64,000 bases of DNA from positions 4,309,501 through 4,373,500 of the forward strand of contig NZ_JAPEPJ010000001.1 of assembly GCF_026340255.1 (NCBI RefSeq), given 5' to 3'. Position 1 is the first letter of the stretch, and the number at the start of each line of letters is the position of its first letter. Made by a program: the position numbers and the translations under genes. The notes under the pieces were generated by a model. The model was not told where the DNA came from. It saw nothing but the letters and a program-made list of their open reading frames with translations, and did not search any database. Positions 52,465 to 60,858 of this stretch are shown piece after piece. The stretch is from Streptomyces sp. NBC_01408. GTDB taxonomy: Bacteria > Actinomycetota > Actinomycetes > Streptomycetales > Streptomycetaceae.

Positions 52465-53116
52465 GCTCAAGGACATCACCGCCGGGTACGACCGCCGCGA
52501 GCCCGTCGTGCGCGGCGCGCACCTCACCCTGCGCCCCGGCGCGTCCCTCGGCCTGCTGGGCCCCAGCGGCTGCGGGAAGTCGACCCTCGCCCGGGTCGCC
52601 GCCCTGCTGCACCGTCCCGACCGGGGGAGCGTGACCCTGGACGGCCACGCCGTGACCGGCTTCCGCCACCGCGCCCCGCGCGCCCTGCGCACCGCGGTCG
52701 GCGTCGTCTTCCAGCAGCCGCGGCTGTCCGCCGACCCCCGGCTGCGGCTGTACGACCTCGTCGCCGAACCGCTGCGCGCGACGGGCCGTCGCAAGGAAGT
52801 GGAGGCGGCCGTCGGAGAGTTGGCCGAGCGTGTCGGCCTCGGCGCGGATCTGCTCACCCGCCGCCCCCACGAGGTCAGCGACGGCCAGCTCCAGCGCGCC
52901 TGCCTGGCCCGCGCCCTGGTGCTGCGTCCGCGCTGGCTGGTCTGCGACGAGATGACCGCGATGCTGGACGCCTCCACCACTGCCGCCCTGGTGGGGGTGG
53001 TCGAGGAGTACCGGGCCGAGTCGGGCGCCGGGCTCCTCGCGGTCGGGCACGATCCGGTGCTGCTCGCGCGCTGGTGCGACCGTACGACCCGCTGGGACGA
53101 GATCGTCAAGGACTGA
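52457..53116 (+). CDS. nikE: Nickel ABC transporter ATPase NikE
   Basis: A 219-residue ATPase: Walker A GPSGCGKSTLARVAAL, Q-loop VFQQPRLSADP, signature VSDGQLQRACLARAL and Walker B WLVCDEMTAMLD. The signature begins VSDG instead of LSGG. It is shorter than usual and lacks the C-terminal oligopeptide-type extension. It overlaps nikD by 8 nt and ends the operon. Confidence 0.88.
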   Translation: MLELKDITAGYDRREPVVRGAHLTLRPGASLGLLGPSGCGKSTLARVAALLHRPDRGSVTLDGHAVTGFRHRAPRALRTAVGVVFQQPRLSADPRLRLYDLVAEPLRATGRRKEVEAAVGELAERVGLGADLLTRRPHEVSDGQLQRACLARALVLRPRWLVCDEMTAMLDASTTAALVGVVEEYRAESGAGLLAVGHDPVLLARWCDRTTRWDEIVKD

Positions 53117-53215
53117 CCACCCGTCACGGACGGTCAACACCCGTACGGCGGACACGTCTTTCGCCCGAAGGCACCCCCTCCTGCGCCACCATGGCGCCGA
53201 GTAAGGAGGTTTCCG

Positions 53216-53410
53216 ATGGTGCTTTCCCTCTCCGTGGTCGTCCTGCTCCTCGTCCTCGCGTGGATCTTCGTGCGCAGCGGCGGGCTCAAGTTCTCGCACG
53301 CCCTCGTCTGCGTGCTGCTCGGCTTCTACCTCGCGAGCAGCAGCATGGCCGCGACCATCCACAACGGCCTGGCCGCCACCGCGAACGTGGTGTCCAGCCT
53401 CAAACCGTAG
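53216..53410 (+). CDS. Small membrane protein of unknown function
   Basis: A 64-residue protein with two hydrophobic segments (VLSLSVVVLLLVLAWIFV and HALVCVLLGFYLASSSMA) and the end TANVVSSLKP. AAGGAGG lies 6 nt upstream of the ATG, so it is well translated. I recall related short proteins in streptomycetes but cannot name a function. It lies 99 nt after nikE and 130 nt before the secreted propeller gene; the sequence between shows no terminator. Confidence 0.7.
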   Translation: MVLSLSVVVLLLVLAWIFVRSGGLKFSHALVCVLLGFYLASSSMAATIHNGLAATANVVSSLKP

Positions 53411-53540
53411 GGCGACTGTTGCGCGCTCGTGAATCATCCGGCACTTCCATGGACTCTTCGGACACCGCGATCTAGCGTCGGGCGGCGGCGCGATGTCAGA
53501 CGCATTGTCAACAACACGAAGAGGAACGGAGGAAGTCCGC

Positions 53541-55109
53541 ATGCTCCGAAGAACGCTGAACTGCGCCGTGGTCCCGGTGCTCGCAGCCTTCACGGTGCTG
53601 TACGGGATCTCCCCGGCGCAGGCCGAGGAGATACCCAAGGCGCCAGGCCACCGGCTGGTCAGCCATTACGACGGCAGCCCCGCCACCGCCGCTCCGCTGC
53701 CCGGCGAAGCCCCGCCGCAGCACCCCTTCCTCGCGCCCAACGGCCGCAGCGGCATGCACTCCGACGCGGCCGGGAGCGCCACCTCGCCCTGGTCCGGGCC
53801 GCTCGGCAGGAACCCGCAGGTGACCAGCGAGAAGATCGCCGCCCTCGGCGGCGAATGCGCCACCGCCACCTTCGACTCGGGCGGCCGGATCGTCACCGTC
53901 TGCGGCACCTTCTCCGGCTTCAAGGTCAAGCTCCTGGAGCCCCGTACGCTCGCCACGCTCGCGGAGTACCAGCTCCCGCAGCGTTCTTCGACGGTCGAGG
54001 CGATCACCTCGCTCGACTTCGCGAAGATCTTCAAGGACACCTCGGGCGGCGCCTACTTCTACCTGGACGACCAGGACCGGGCCGTGCTGGCCGACTCCCG
54101 CCAGCACATCCTGCGCCTGTCCCACGGCCAGGGCCCGGACGGCAGCTGGAAGTTCACCGTCGACGACGACTGGGACCTCACCGGCCAGGTCCCGCACGAC
54201 TGCGTCAGCTGGACCAACCTGCGGCCCAGCGGTACCTGCGATCCCGTCACCTCCGTGATGCCCGACTGGAACGGCCGCATCTGGTGGGTCACCCGCCAGG
54301 GTCGGGTGGGCACCGTGGACCCGGCGACCTCGCTGATCCGCTCCGTCCAGCTGCGGGGCGAGGAGATCCAGAACTCCTTCTCGGTCGCCGAGGACGGCGT
54401 CTCCATCGTCACCGACCACGCCCTCTACAGCTTCCGCGCCGGCGCAGACGGCACCCCCGAGGTGCAGTGGCGCCAGACGTACGACCGCGGCACCGCCGCC
54501 AAACCCGGTTCCGTGAACCAGGGTTCGGGCACCACCCCGGACCTCTTCGGCAACGGCTACGTCGCCATCACCGACAACGCCGACGACCGGATGAACGTCC
54601 TGGTCTACAAGCGGGGCGTGGACGTCCCCGCCGACCAGCGGCTGGTCTGCAAGGTCCCCGTCTTCGGATCCGGCGCCTCGACCACCGACAACTCCCTGAT
54701 CACCTGGGGAAACAGCATCGTCGTCGAGAACAACTACGGGTACGAGAACCCGACCACCCTGCTGCTGGGCAGATCCGTCGTCGGCGGGGCCAGCCGCATC
54801 GACGTCCGCGCCGACGGCAGCGGCTGCGACACCGTGTGGGAGAGCGGGATCCGCTCGCCATCGACCGTGCCCAAGCTCTCCACCGCCAACGGGCTGCTCT
54901 ACTTCTACGAGAAGGAGCCCAACGCCTGGGGCATCGACGCCTGGTACCTCACCGCGGTGGACTTCCGCACCGGCGAGCGGCGCTGGCGCCGGCTGACCGG
55001 CACCGGCCCGCTGTACGACAACAACTGGGCCCCGATCACCCTCGGCCCGGACGGCACCGCGTACATCGGCGTCTTCAACGGCATCGTCGCGGTCCGCGAC
55101 GGCGGCTGA
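53541..55109 (+). CDS. Secreted beta-propeller protein (PQQ/YncE-like)
   Basis: A 522-residue exported protein. The signal peptide covers ~32 residues (VVPVLAAFTVLYGISPAQAEE). The mature part is made of repeating beta-blades such as GRIVTVCGTFSGFKVKLLEP, GRVGTVDPATSLIRSVQL, NGLLYFYEKEPNAWGI and GTAYIGVFNGIVAVRDGG, as in quinoprotein-type propellers. I see no catalytic or PQQ site that I can name, so binding or scaffolding is as likely as catalysis. ACGGAGGA precedes the ATG. It ends at a clean hairpin. Confidence 0.75.
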   Translation: MLRRTLNCAVVPVLAAFTVLYGISPAQAEEIPKAPGHRLVSHYDGSPATAAPLPGEAPPQHPFLAPNGRSGMHSDAAGSATSPWSGPLGRNPQVTSEKIAALGGECATATFDSGGRIVTVCGTFSGFKVKLLEPRTLATLAEYQLPQRSSTVEAITSLDFAKIFKDTSGGAYFYLDDQDRAVLADSRQHILRLSHGQGPDGSWKFTVDDDWDLTGQVPHDCVSWTNLRPSGTCDPVTSVMPDWNGRIWWVTRQGRVGTVDPATSLIRSVQLRGEEIQNSFSVAEDGVSIVTDHALYSFRAGADGTPEVQWRQTYDRGTAAKPGSVNQGSGTTPDLFGNGYVAITDNADDRMNVLVYKRGVDVPADQRLVCKVPVFGSGASTTDNSLITWGNSIVVENNYGYENPTTLLLGRSVVGGASRIDVRADGSGCDTVWESGIRSPSTVPKLSTANGLLYFYEKEPNAWGIDAWYLTAVDFRTGERRWRRLTGTGPLYDNNWAPITLGPDGTAYIGVFNGIVAVRDGG

Positions 55110-55138
55110 TCACCGCCGTATCCCCTGCACGCACCTGT

Positions 55139-55171
55139 GTCCGGCCGGCACGCGACCCGTGCCGGCCGGAC
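55139..55171. terminator. Bidirectional hairpin
   Basis: GTCCGGCCGGCAC (55139-55151) and its exact complement (55159-55171) form a 13-bp stem with a 7-nt loop, between the propeller gene and the convergent Nudix-like gene. Confidence 0.75.
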
Positions 55172-55209
55172 CGGGGGCGGACCAGGGCCGGACCAGGGCG
55201 GGACCGGGC

Positions 55210-56217
55210 CTACACCGTGCCCCGGGCCTGCTCCAGGCGGCGCAGTACCCGCAGTTCCGCCGCCTCGACGTCCAGCCGGGCGGCCGGGTCGCCGCCGCGC
55301 CCGCGGACGGCGGCCCGTACCAACGCCAGGTAGAAGAGAGCGGGCGCGCACGGGGACCAGGCCTCGGCGGGCTTGTCCAGCATGAAGGACAGCACCGCAT
55401 CGGGATCGGCGGGTACGAAGGCGTACTCGTCGTGCTCCCACTTGTCCTCGACGCCCCGGCTCCAGCGGCGGCGCAGCGCCTCCTCGTCCAGGTCCTGGAG
55501 TTCGGCGCTGAAGAAGGCCGCCCACTGGTTGTTGCGCAGGTCCAGCCCGAAGCCGAGCAGCTCCAGGTCCACGGGGTCGGTCTCCTGGACCGCCAGCTCC
55601 TCGCGCAGGGCGCGGCGGGCCACGGCGTGCAGGCTGATCCGGCCGTCGGGCGCCAGGTCGTGGATGGCCGCCAGTCCCTCGTTCGCCGAGGAGTTCCAGC
55701 GCGACCGGTTGGGACCGACGACCTTGGAGCTGCGGTGCGAGAACAGCACCTTGCCGTCCGGGCCGGTGCGCACGGCGACGTTCACGCCGAAGCTGCAGAA
55801 CATGTACGGCGGCGCGTCGACCGGGTCCTGGCTCTCCAGGTATTGCTCGCGCAGCGTCAGCCCGTTCTTCTGGGCGCGGTCCAGGTTGATGGACGTGGTG
55901 AGGAAGTCGTAGTAGTCCGCGTCGCGCAGGGTGAGCGTGGCGACCGGCGCCTCCTGGTTGTCCGTACGCGTCACGACCAGCCGGTCCACGGCGAAGCGGG
56001 GGTTGTTCCAGCGGTGCGGCAGGCCCGCCGCCTCCTTGCGCCGCTCCTCGTCCTCGATGGCCCGCCGCCAGCCCGCGATCTCCTCGGGGAACTCCACCCG
56101 CTCCGGAACGTGGTGGACGCGGACGTTCTCCTCGCTGATCGGACGCGTCCCGTCCCCCTCGAAGACATGGCAGTCGGTCTGCCGGCCGGCCAGACTGAAC
56201 CTGTCGCGCTGCGCCAT
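55210..56217 (-). CDS. Nudix-like protein divergent from the caspase-like gene
   Basis: A 335-residue soluble protein. Its middle (~residues 150-265) looks like a Nudix fold: beta strands, then the helix ARRALREELAV, which keeps the paired Glu of the Nudix box, then LLGFGLDLRNNQWAAFFSAEL. The first Glu and the GG of the box are missing, so hydrolysis is doubtful and nucleotide-derivative binding possible. The N-terminal third (~150 residues) is charged and unrecognised. ATG at 56217 with GAAGGGAC upstream; only 35 nt separate it from the divergent caspase-like start. Confidence 0.7.
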   Translation of the reverse strand: MAQRDRFSLAGRQTDCHVFEGDGTRPISEENVRVHHVPERVEFPEEIAGWRRAIEDEERRKEAAGLPHRWNNPRFAVDRLVVTRTDNQEAPVATLTLRDADYYDFLTTSINLDRAQKNGLTLREQYLESQDPVDAPPYMFCSFGVNVAVRTGPDGKVLFSHRSSKVVGPNRSRWNSSANEGLAAIHDLAPDGRISLHAVARRALREELAVQETDPVDLELLGFGLDLRNNQWAAFFSAELQDLDEEALRRRWSRGVEDKWEHDEYAFVPADPDAVLSFMLDKPAEAWSPCAPALFYLALVRAAVRGRGGDPAARLDVEAAELRVLRRLEQARGTV

Positions 56218-56252
56218 CAAAGTCCCTTCACGCATGGGTAGTTGATGAGAGT

Positions 56253-59200
56253 ATGACCCAGGCTGAGGATCTCGGGGGAGGGGCCTGGGTGGGGGTGGGG
56301 GGCGTGTCCCGGCTCGCGGAACGCGGCGCGTACCGGCGTGAAGGACTGATCGCGACGGTCGCCGTCGCCGAGTACGACCATCCCGCGCGGCCCGGCGGCC
56401 GCGAGACCCTCGCGCACGTCGAGGGCGTCCGCGGCCGGGTCGCCGAACTCGCCGGCGGGCGGCTGGGGTTCGGACACCGGATGCGGCTGGACGACGCCGG
56501 GACCACTCGCGCCGGACTGTGGGCCGGACTCGACGCCTTCCGGGCGCACGGCGCGCGCCGCAAGATCCTGTACTGGACGGGCCACGGCATCGACCGGGGC
56601 GCCGCGGGCTACTTCCTGGCCTGCCGCGACACATGGGCCGCGGGCGGCTTCGACGGCGGCCGGGCGCTCGCCGTCACCGACCTGGTCGACCGCCTCCTGG
56701 ATCCCGCCGACGGGGCCGACACCCTGCTGGTCATCGACGCCTGCTCGGCGCACGGCCACCTGCCCGAGGCCCTCGACCGCGCCCTGAGCAAGGAGCGTGA
56801 GGCCGTCGGACGGGCCTACCGCGAGCGTGCGGGCGGTTTCGTCGTGGTCGGTACGTCGGGCGTCGGCCGGGTCATCCCGGAGGGCCGCTGGGTGGAGTGG
56901 CTGGAGCAGGTGATCGCCAGCCCCGACCTGGAGATGAAGGACCACGCCAGACCCCTGGACCCCTCGGCCCTCTACCTGCCCGTGCAGTACCTGCTGGAGG
57001 GGATCGACGGGGCCGCAGCCGCATCCGGGCTGGACGAGCCGGAGGAGCGGCCGGGCCACGTAGAGGTCCGCTCGCTGCCCAACAGCTTCCTGCACAACCC
57101 GTACTACGCCGACGAGGGGGAGGTGCGCGGCACGGCCCTGCTCGGGGACGACGACCCCTACCCCTGGCTGGGCGCCGAGCACTTCGGGCTGGAGGACGGC
57201 GGCGAACTGGAGCGGACCTTCTCCGGCCGGCACGGGCCGCTGAGCCGGCTGGTCCGCTGGCTGGAGACCTACCAACAGGGACTGCTCGTGGTCACGGGTC
57301 CCGCCGGCTGCGGGAAGACCGCCCTGCTCGGACGCCTCGCCCTGATGTCCGTCCCCCGCAAGTGCGACCGGCTGGACCCGCCGCCGCCCCCGCAGGTACG
57401 CCCGCGCCCCGGCACCGTCCACGCCCTCGTCTCCTGCCGGGGCCAGTCCCTGACCACCCTGACCAGAGCCCTGTGGGAGCTGCTCACCGCCTTCGAGGGC
57501 ATGGCCGCCCCGCCGGCGGGCACGGTCACGGTGCAGCACACCCTCGCGGCGATCGGCGCGCTCGTGGCCCGCGAAGGCGCCGTCAACCTCGTCTTCGACG
57601 GCCTGGACGAGGCGATGCCCGAGCAGGGCCACGAGATCGCCCGCCACCTGCTCAACCCGCTCTCGCGCAGTGCGGGCGTCAAGGTCGTCGTCGGCACCCG
57701 CCCCCAGCCCCGCCAGCAGATCGCCTACCGGGAGCCGGACGAGAGCCTGTTGCAGACCCTGGACCGGACGGCCCCCTCCCTGGTCCTCGACGAGGACGAG
57801 GAGACCGAGCGGGACATCGCCGACATGGTGGAGGCCGTCCTCGCCACGGAGGGATCGCCGTACGCGGAACCGGGCGCCGAGGCCGAGCGGACCGCCGCCG
57901 CCACGCGCATCGCCGAGGAGAGCGGCCGGCTGTTCCTGATCGCCCGGCTCATCGCCGCCGAACTGGTCCGCCGCCCGCGGCGCGTTCCCGAGGACCGGCT
58001 GGTGGAGCACATCCGGGCCGGCGGCGCCGGACTGCGCGACCGGCTCGCCGACGAGATCGGCCACCTCAGCGCCGCCGGAACCCTGCGCACCGCCGAACTC
58101 CTGCGCCCCCTGGCCCTCGTCCAGGGCCCGGGCCTGTCCCACGGGACCGCCGAGGACAGCGGGCTCTGGCTCGGCCTGGCCAACGCCCTGCGCGACGACG
58201 GCACCCCCGAACTCGACCCCCAGGCCCTGCGCCGCGTCCTCACCGCGGCCACCGGAAGCCTCGTGACCGGGCAGGTGGAACCCGAAGGCGGCACGGCCTG
58301 GTGCCTGGCCCATCCCAGCTACGGGGCCTACCTCCTGGAGAGCGCCGGTCTGGACCCCGCCGACGGACACCGCCGCCTCGTCGACACCCTGCGCGCCCAG
58401 GACGCGGACGCCTGGGAGCAGGCCCACCCCTACGTCCGCCGGTACCTGGGGGCGCACGCCGCGGGCGCCGGCTCCGGCCTGCTGGAACTGCTCTTCGACG
58501 ACCCGGACTTCCTCGTGCACACCGACCCGGACGTGCTGCTGCCGCTCACCACCGCGGTGCTGCGCGACTGCGAGGGCGCGGCCCTGTACGCGCGCGTCGC
58601 CGACGAGTTCCGCTTCCGCACCACCGCCGGGGAACGCCGGGCCCTGCTCCTCGCGACGGCGTTCGTCAGCCACCGCCCCGGCCTGTACGCACGATTACGC
58701 GCCCGGCCGGGTTTCGCCGCCCTGCCGTGGCGCGAACTGTGGACCGACGCGCCTCCCGAACCGCTGGAGCTGCGCTGGCCGGCCCCGCTCGGCGGGGCCC
58801 GCGCCGTGAGCTGGAGCGCCGCCGACCGGGGGCGGACGCTCTCCGTCGCCGGCCAGGGCGAGATCGTGGTGCAGGACGCGTTCACCGGCAAACGCCTCCT
58901 CACCCGCCGCACCACCGTGGAGCGCGGCGGTCGGCGCGAGGCACTCACCGAGGTCCGGGAACTGGGCACCGGAGCCCACCGGGTGACGGCCGCGCGCGAC
59001 AGCGGGGCCGTCCACTTCTGGGTCGGACCCGAACGCCTCCCCTCACAGGCCTACCGGTGGGGCGGCGCGCCGCACAGTCTGACGGCCGTCCGGTGCGAGG
59101 ACACCGCGCTGACCGTGGTGGCCGACGGCCGCCTCACCTGGGCCTGGCGCTGGCCGTACCAGGGCCGCCCCGGCGACGGCGGCCTCGCGGACGTCAGCGA

Positions 59201-60758
59201 CGCCGCCGCCGGGCGGACCGCCCTGCTCCACCTGGACGGCCGCAGCTTCCTGCTCCTGGCCGGCACCGACGTGACCCTGCGCGAGCTGCACCCCAAGGCC
59301 CGCGGCGGAGCCGGACTCCTCGGCGGGAGCTGGGTGCTGCGCGAGGGCGGCAGACCGGTCTACGCGGCCGGGGCCCTGCCCGACGCCACGGGCGGCGCCG
59401 CCTGGCTGGCCGCGGCCGACGGCCAGACGGTGACGGTGTGGCGGCTCACCCTCGGCCCGGACGGGACCGCCACCGCCGGCCCCGGCTGGGGGACCCCGCT
59501 CACCCTCGGCTCCAAGGCCCGCGGCCTGGCCCTGGGCCGGCTCGGGGACCGGCCCGCGATTGCCCTGCACGAGGGCGGGGCGGTCCGGATCCGGGTCCTG
59601 GACGAGGCCGCGCTGGAGTGCTCCTTCCCGCTGCGCAGCCAGCGCGAGCCCGAGGCCCTCGCCTTCGACCCGGGCGGCTCGGGCCTGGTCGCCGCCGGTG
59701 ACGGGCCCGACGTACGGCTGCTGGACGCCGCCTCCGCCGTGCGCGCGGGCCGCCGGGCCCGGCGCCGCGCCCACCACGAGCGTCCCGTGGTCGCGCTGGC
59801 CGCCGGACCCGGCGAAGCCGCCCTGCTGTGCCGGGCCTGGGGCGGCGAGGTCCTCGTAGGCCTCACGGCCGGGCCGGGCGCCGCGGCGGACCCGGTGGTC
59901 CTGCCGCACGAGCACGCCGTCACCGCCGTACGGGCCCTGGGGGACGCGGGCCAGTGGGTGGTGGCGGTGGCGGCGGGCCGGCGCATCCACCTGTGGCGGC
60001 TCGCCGCCGGGCTCGGGACGTACGAGCAGGGGGAACCGCTCGAACTGGGCGGAGACGCGGGCGCCAAGGTGCCCGGGATCGGCCTCACCGCCGCCGACGG
60101 CGCGGTGCGGCTCTTCGTCCCGGTGGGCGGCGGGGTGAAGTGCTGGACCGCCACGGGCACGCACCTGCGGGAGGCCGGCTCCGCGCACGCGGGGATCCTG
60201 GTCTGCGGCCTCGCGGCGCGCACCATGCGGGACGGTTCCACCTGGGTCGTCACGGACGTGGGCGACCGGTACCGGCTGTGGCGCGGCACGTACGACGGAC
60301 TCGCCGAGGCGGGCGGCACCCAGGTCTGGCACCCCACCGCACCGGCCGTCCTGGGCGAGTACCTCGTGGACGGCGAGTCGATCCCGCTGCTCGCCTGGGC
60401 CGAGGGCCCCCTGGTCCAGCTCGCCGATTGCACCGGCAGACGCTGGAAGCGGACCACCGTCCAGGCGGGGGCGCCCGGCCCCACGGTGCTGGCCTTCTCC
60501 GGCGGCCCCGAGCGCCCCCTGCTCCTGACCGGCGGGGGCGAACGCTCCCTGACCGTCTGGGACGTGCGCCACGGAGCCTGGCTGCCCGAACTGACCGTCC
60601 CCTACCGCGGCATGGACGTGGCCACCCTCGAAGCCGTCTTCGACGAGGAGCGCGGCATCACGCTCGCGCTCCAGGCGCTCCAGCGCTGCGACCTGGTCCG
60701 GCTGCGCGCCGCCCTGCCGCCCCGCCCGCCGGGGCGCAGGAGAACGGCGCGCCTGTGA
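56253..60758 (+). CDS. Caspase-like / STAND-type ATPase / beta-propeller protein
   Basis: A 1501-residue three-part protein. (1) Residues ~1-240 form a caspase-like (C14) peptidase: H111 in ILYWTGHGID and C164 in LLVIDACSAHG. (2) Residues ~325-520 are a NACHT/STAND-like ATPase: Walker A VVTGPAGCGKTALL (K355), Walker B VNLVFDGLDEA (D449), then VKVVVGTRP. An all-helical stretch follows. (3) Residues ~830-1490 are degenerate WD40-like blades (GSGLVAAGDGPDVRLLDAAS; LTGGGERSLTVWDVRHG). Such proteins sense something with the propeller, oligomerise through the ATPase and activate the protease. No Shine-Dalgarno is evident. The LCAT-like gene follows. Confidence 0.85.
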   Translation: MTQAEDLGGGAWVGVGGVSRLAERGAYRREGLIATVAVAEYDHPARPGGRETLAHVEGVRGRVAELAGGRLGFGHRMRLDDAGTTRAGLWAGLDAFRAHGARRKILYWTGHGIDRGAAGYFLACRDTWAAGGFDGGRALAVTDLVDRLLDPADGADTLLVIDACSAHGHLPEALDRALSKEREAVGRAYRERAGGFVVVGTSGVGRVIPEGRWVEWLEQVIASPDLEMKDHARPLDPSALYLPVQYLLEGIDGAAAASGLDEPEERPGHVEVRSLPNSFLHNPYYADEGEVRGTALLGDDDPYPWLGAEHFGLEDGGELERTFSGRHGPLSRLVRWLETYQQGLLVVTGPAGCGKTALLGRLALMSVPRKCDRLDPPPPPQVRPRPGTVHALVSCRGQSLTTLTRALWELLTAFEGMAAPPAGTVTVQHTLAAIGALVAREGAVNLVFDGLDEAMPEQGHEIARHLLNPLSRSAGVKVVVGTRPQPRQQIAYREPDESLLQTLDRTAPSLVLDEDEETERDIADMVEAVLATEGSPYAEPGAEAERTAAATRIAEESGRLFLIARLIAAELVRRPRRVPEDRLVEHIRAGGAGLRDRLADEIGHLSAAGTLRTAELLRPLALVQGPGLSHGTAEDSGLWLGLANALRDDGTPELDPQALRRVLTAATGSLVTGQVEPEGGTAWCLAHPSYGAYLLESAGLDPADGHRRLVDTLRAQDADAWEQAHPYVRRYLGAHAAGAGSGLLELLFDDPDFLVHTDPDVLLPLTTAVLRDCEGAALYARVADEFRFRTTAGERRALLLATAFVSHRPGLYARLRARPGFAALPWRELWTDAPPEPLELRWPAPLGGARAVSWSAADRGRTLSVAGQGEIVVQDAFTGKRLLTRRTTVERGGRREALTEVRELGTGAHRVTAARDSGAVHFWVGPERLPSQAYRWGGAPHSLTAVRCEDTALTVVADGRLTWAWRWPYQGRPGDGGLADVSDAAAGRTALLHLDGRSFLLLAGTDVTLRELHPKARGGAGLLGGSWVLREGGRPVYAAGALPDATGGAAWLAAADGQTVTVWRLTLGPDGTATAGPGWGTPLTLGSKARGLALGRLGDRPAIALHEGGAVRIRVLDEAALECSFPLRSQREPEALAFDPGGSGLVAAGDGPDVRLLDAASAVRAGRRARRRAHHERPVVALAAGPGEAALLCRAWGGEVLVGLTAGPGAAADPVVLPHEHAVTAVRALGDAGQWVVAVAAGRRIHLWRLAAGLGTYEQGEPLELGGDAGAKVPGIGLTAADGAVRLFVPVGGGVKCWTATGTHLREAGSAHAGILVCGLAARTMRDGSTWVVTDVGDRYRLWRGTYDGLAEAGGTQVWHPTAPAVLGEYLVDGESIPLLAWAEGPLVQLADCTGRRWKRTTVQAGAPGPTVLAFSGGPERPLLLTGGGERSLTVWDVRHGAWLPELTVPYRGMDVATLEAVFDEERGITLALQALQRCDLVRLRAALPPRPPGRRRTARL

Positions 60759-60796
60759 TCGGCCCCACCCCACCGGCTTCCGTCACGCGCACACCA

Positions 60797-60824
60797 CCAC
60801 CGGCACACCGCCACCGGCACACCG
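60797..60824. repeat. 14-bp tandem repeat, two units
   Basis: CCACCGGCACACCG occurs twice in tandem in the 100-nt gap between the caspase-like gene and the lipase gene. No other structure is seen there. Confidence 0.5.
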
Positions 60825-60858
60825 CCCCCACCTCGACCACTGAACGGGAGAACCCGCC

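Noticed and set aside
56217..58673. A ~820-codon minus-strand open frame opposite the caspase-like gene
   Set aside because: The plus strand encodes clear His/Cys and Walker motifs here; the minus frame is Gly/Ala/Val-rich without domains.
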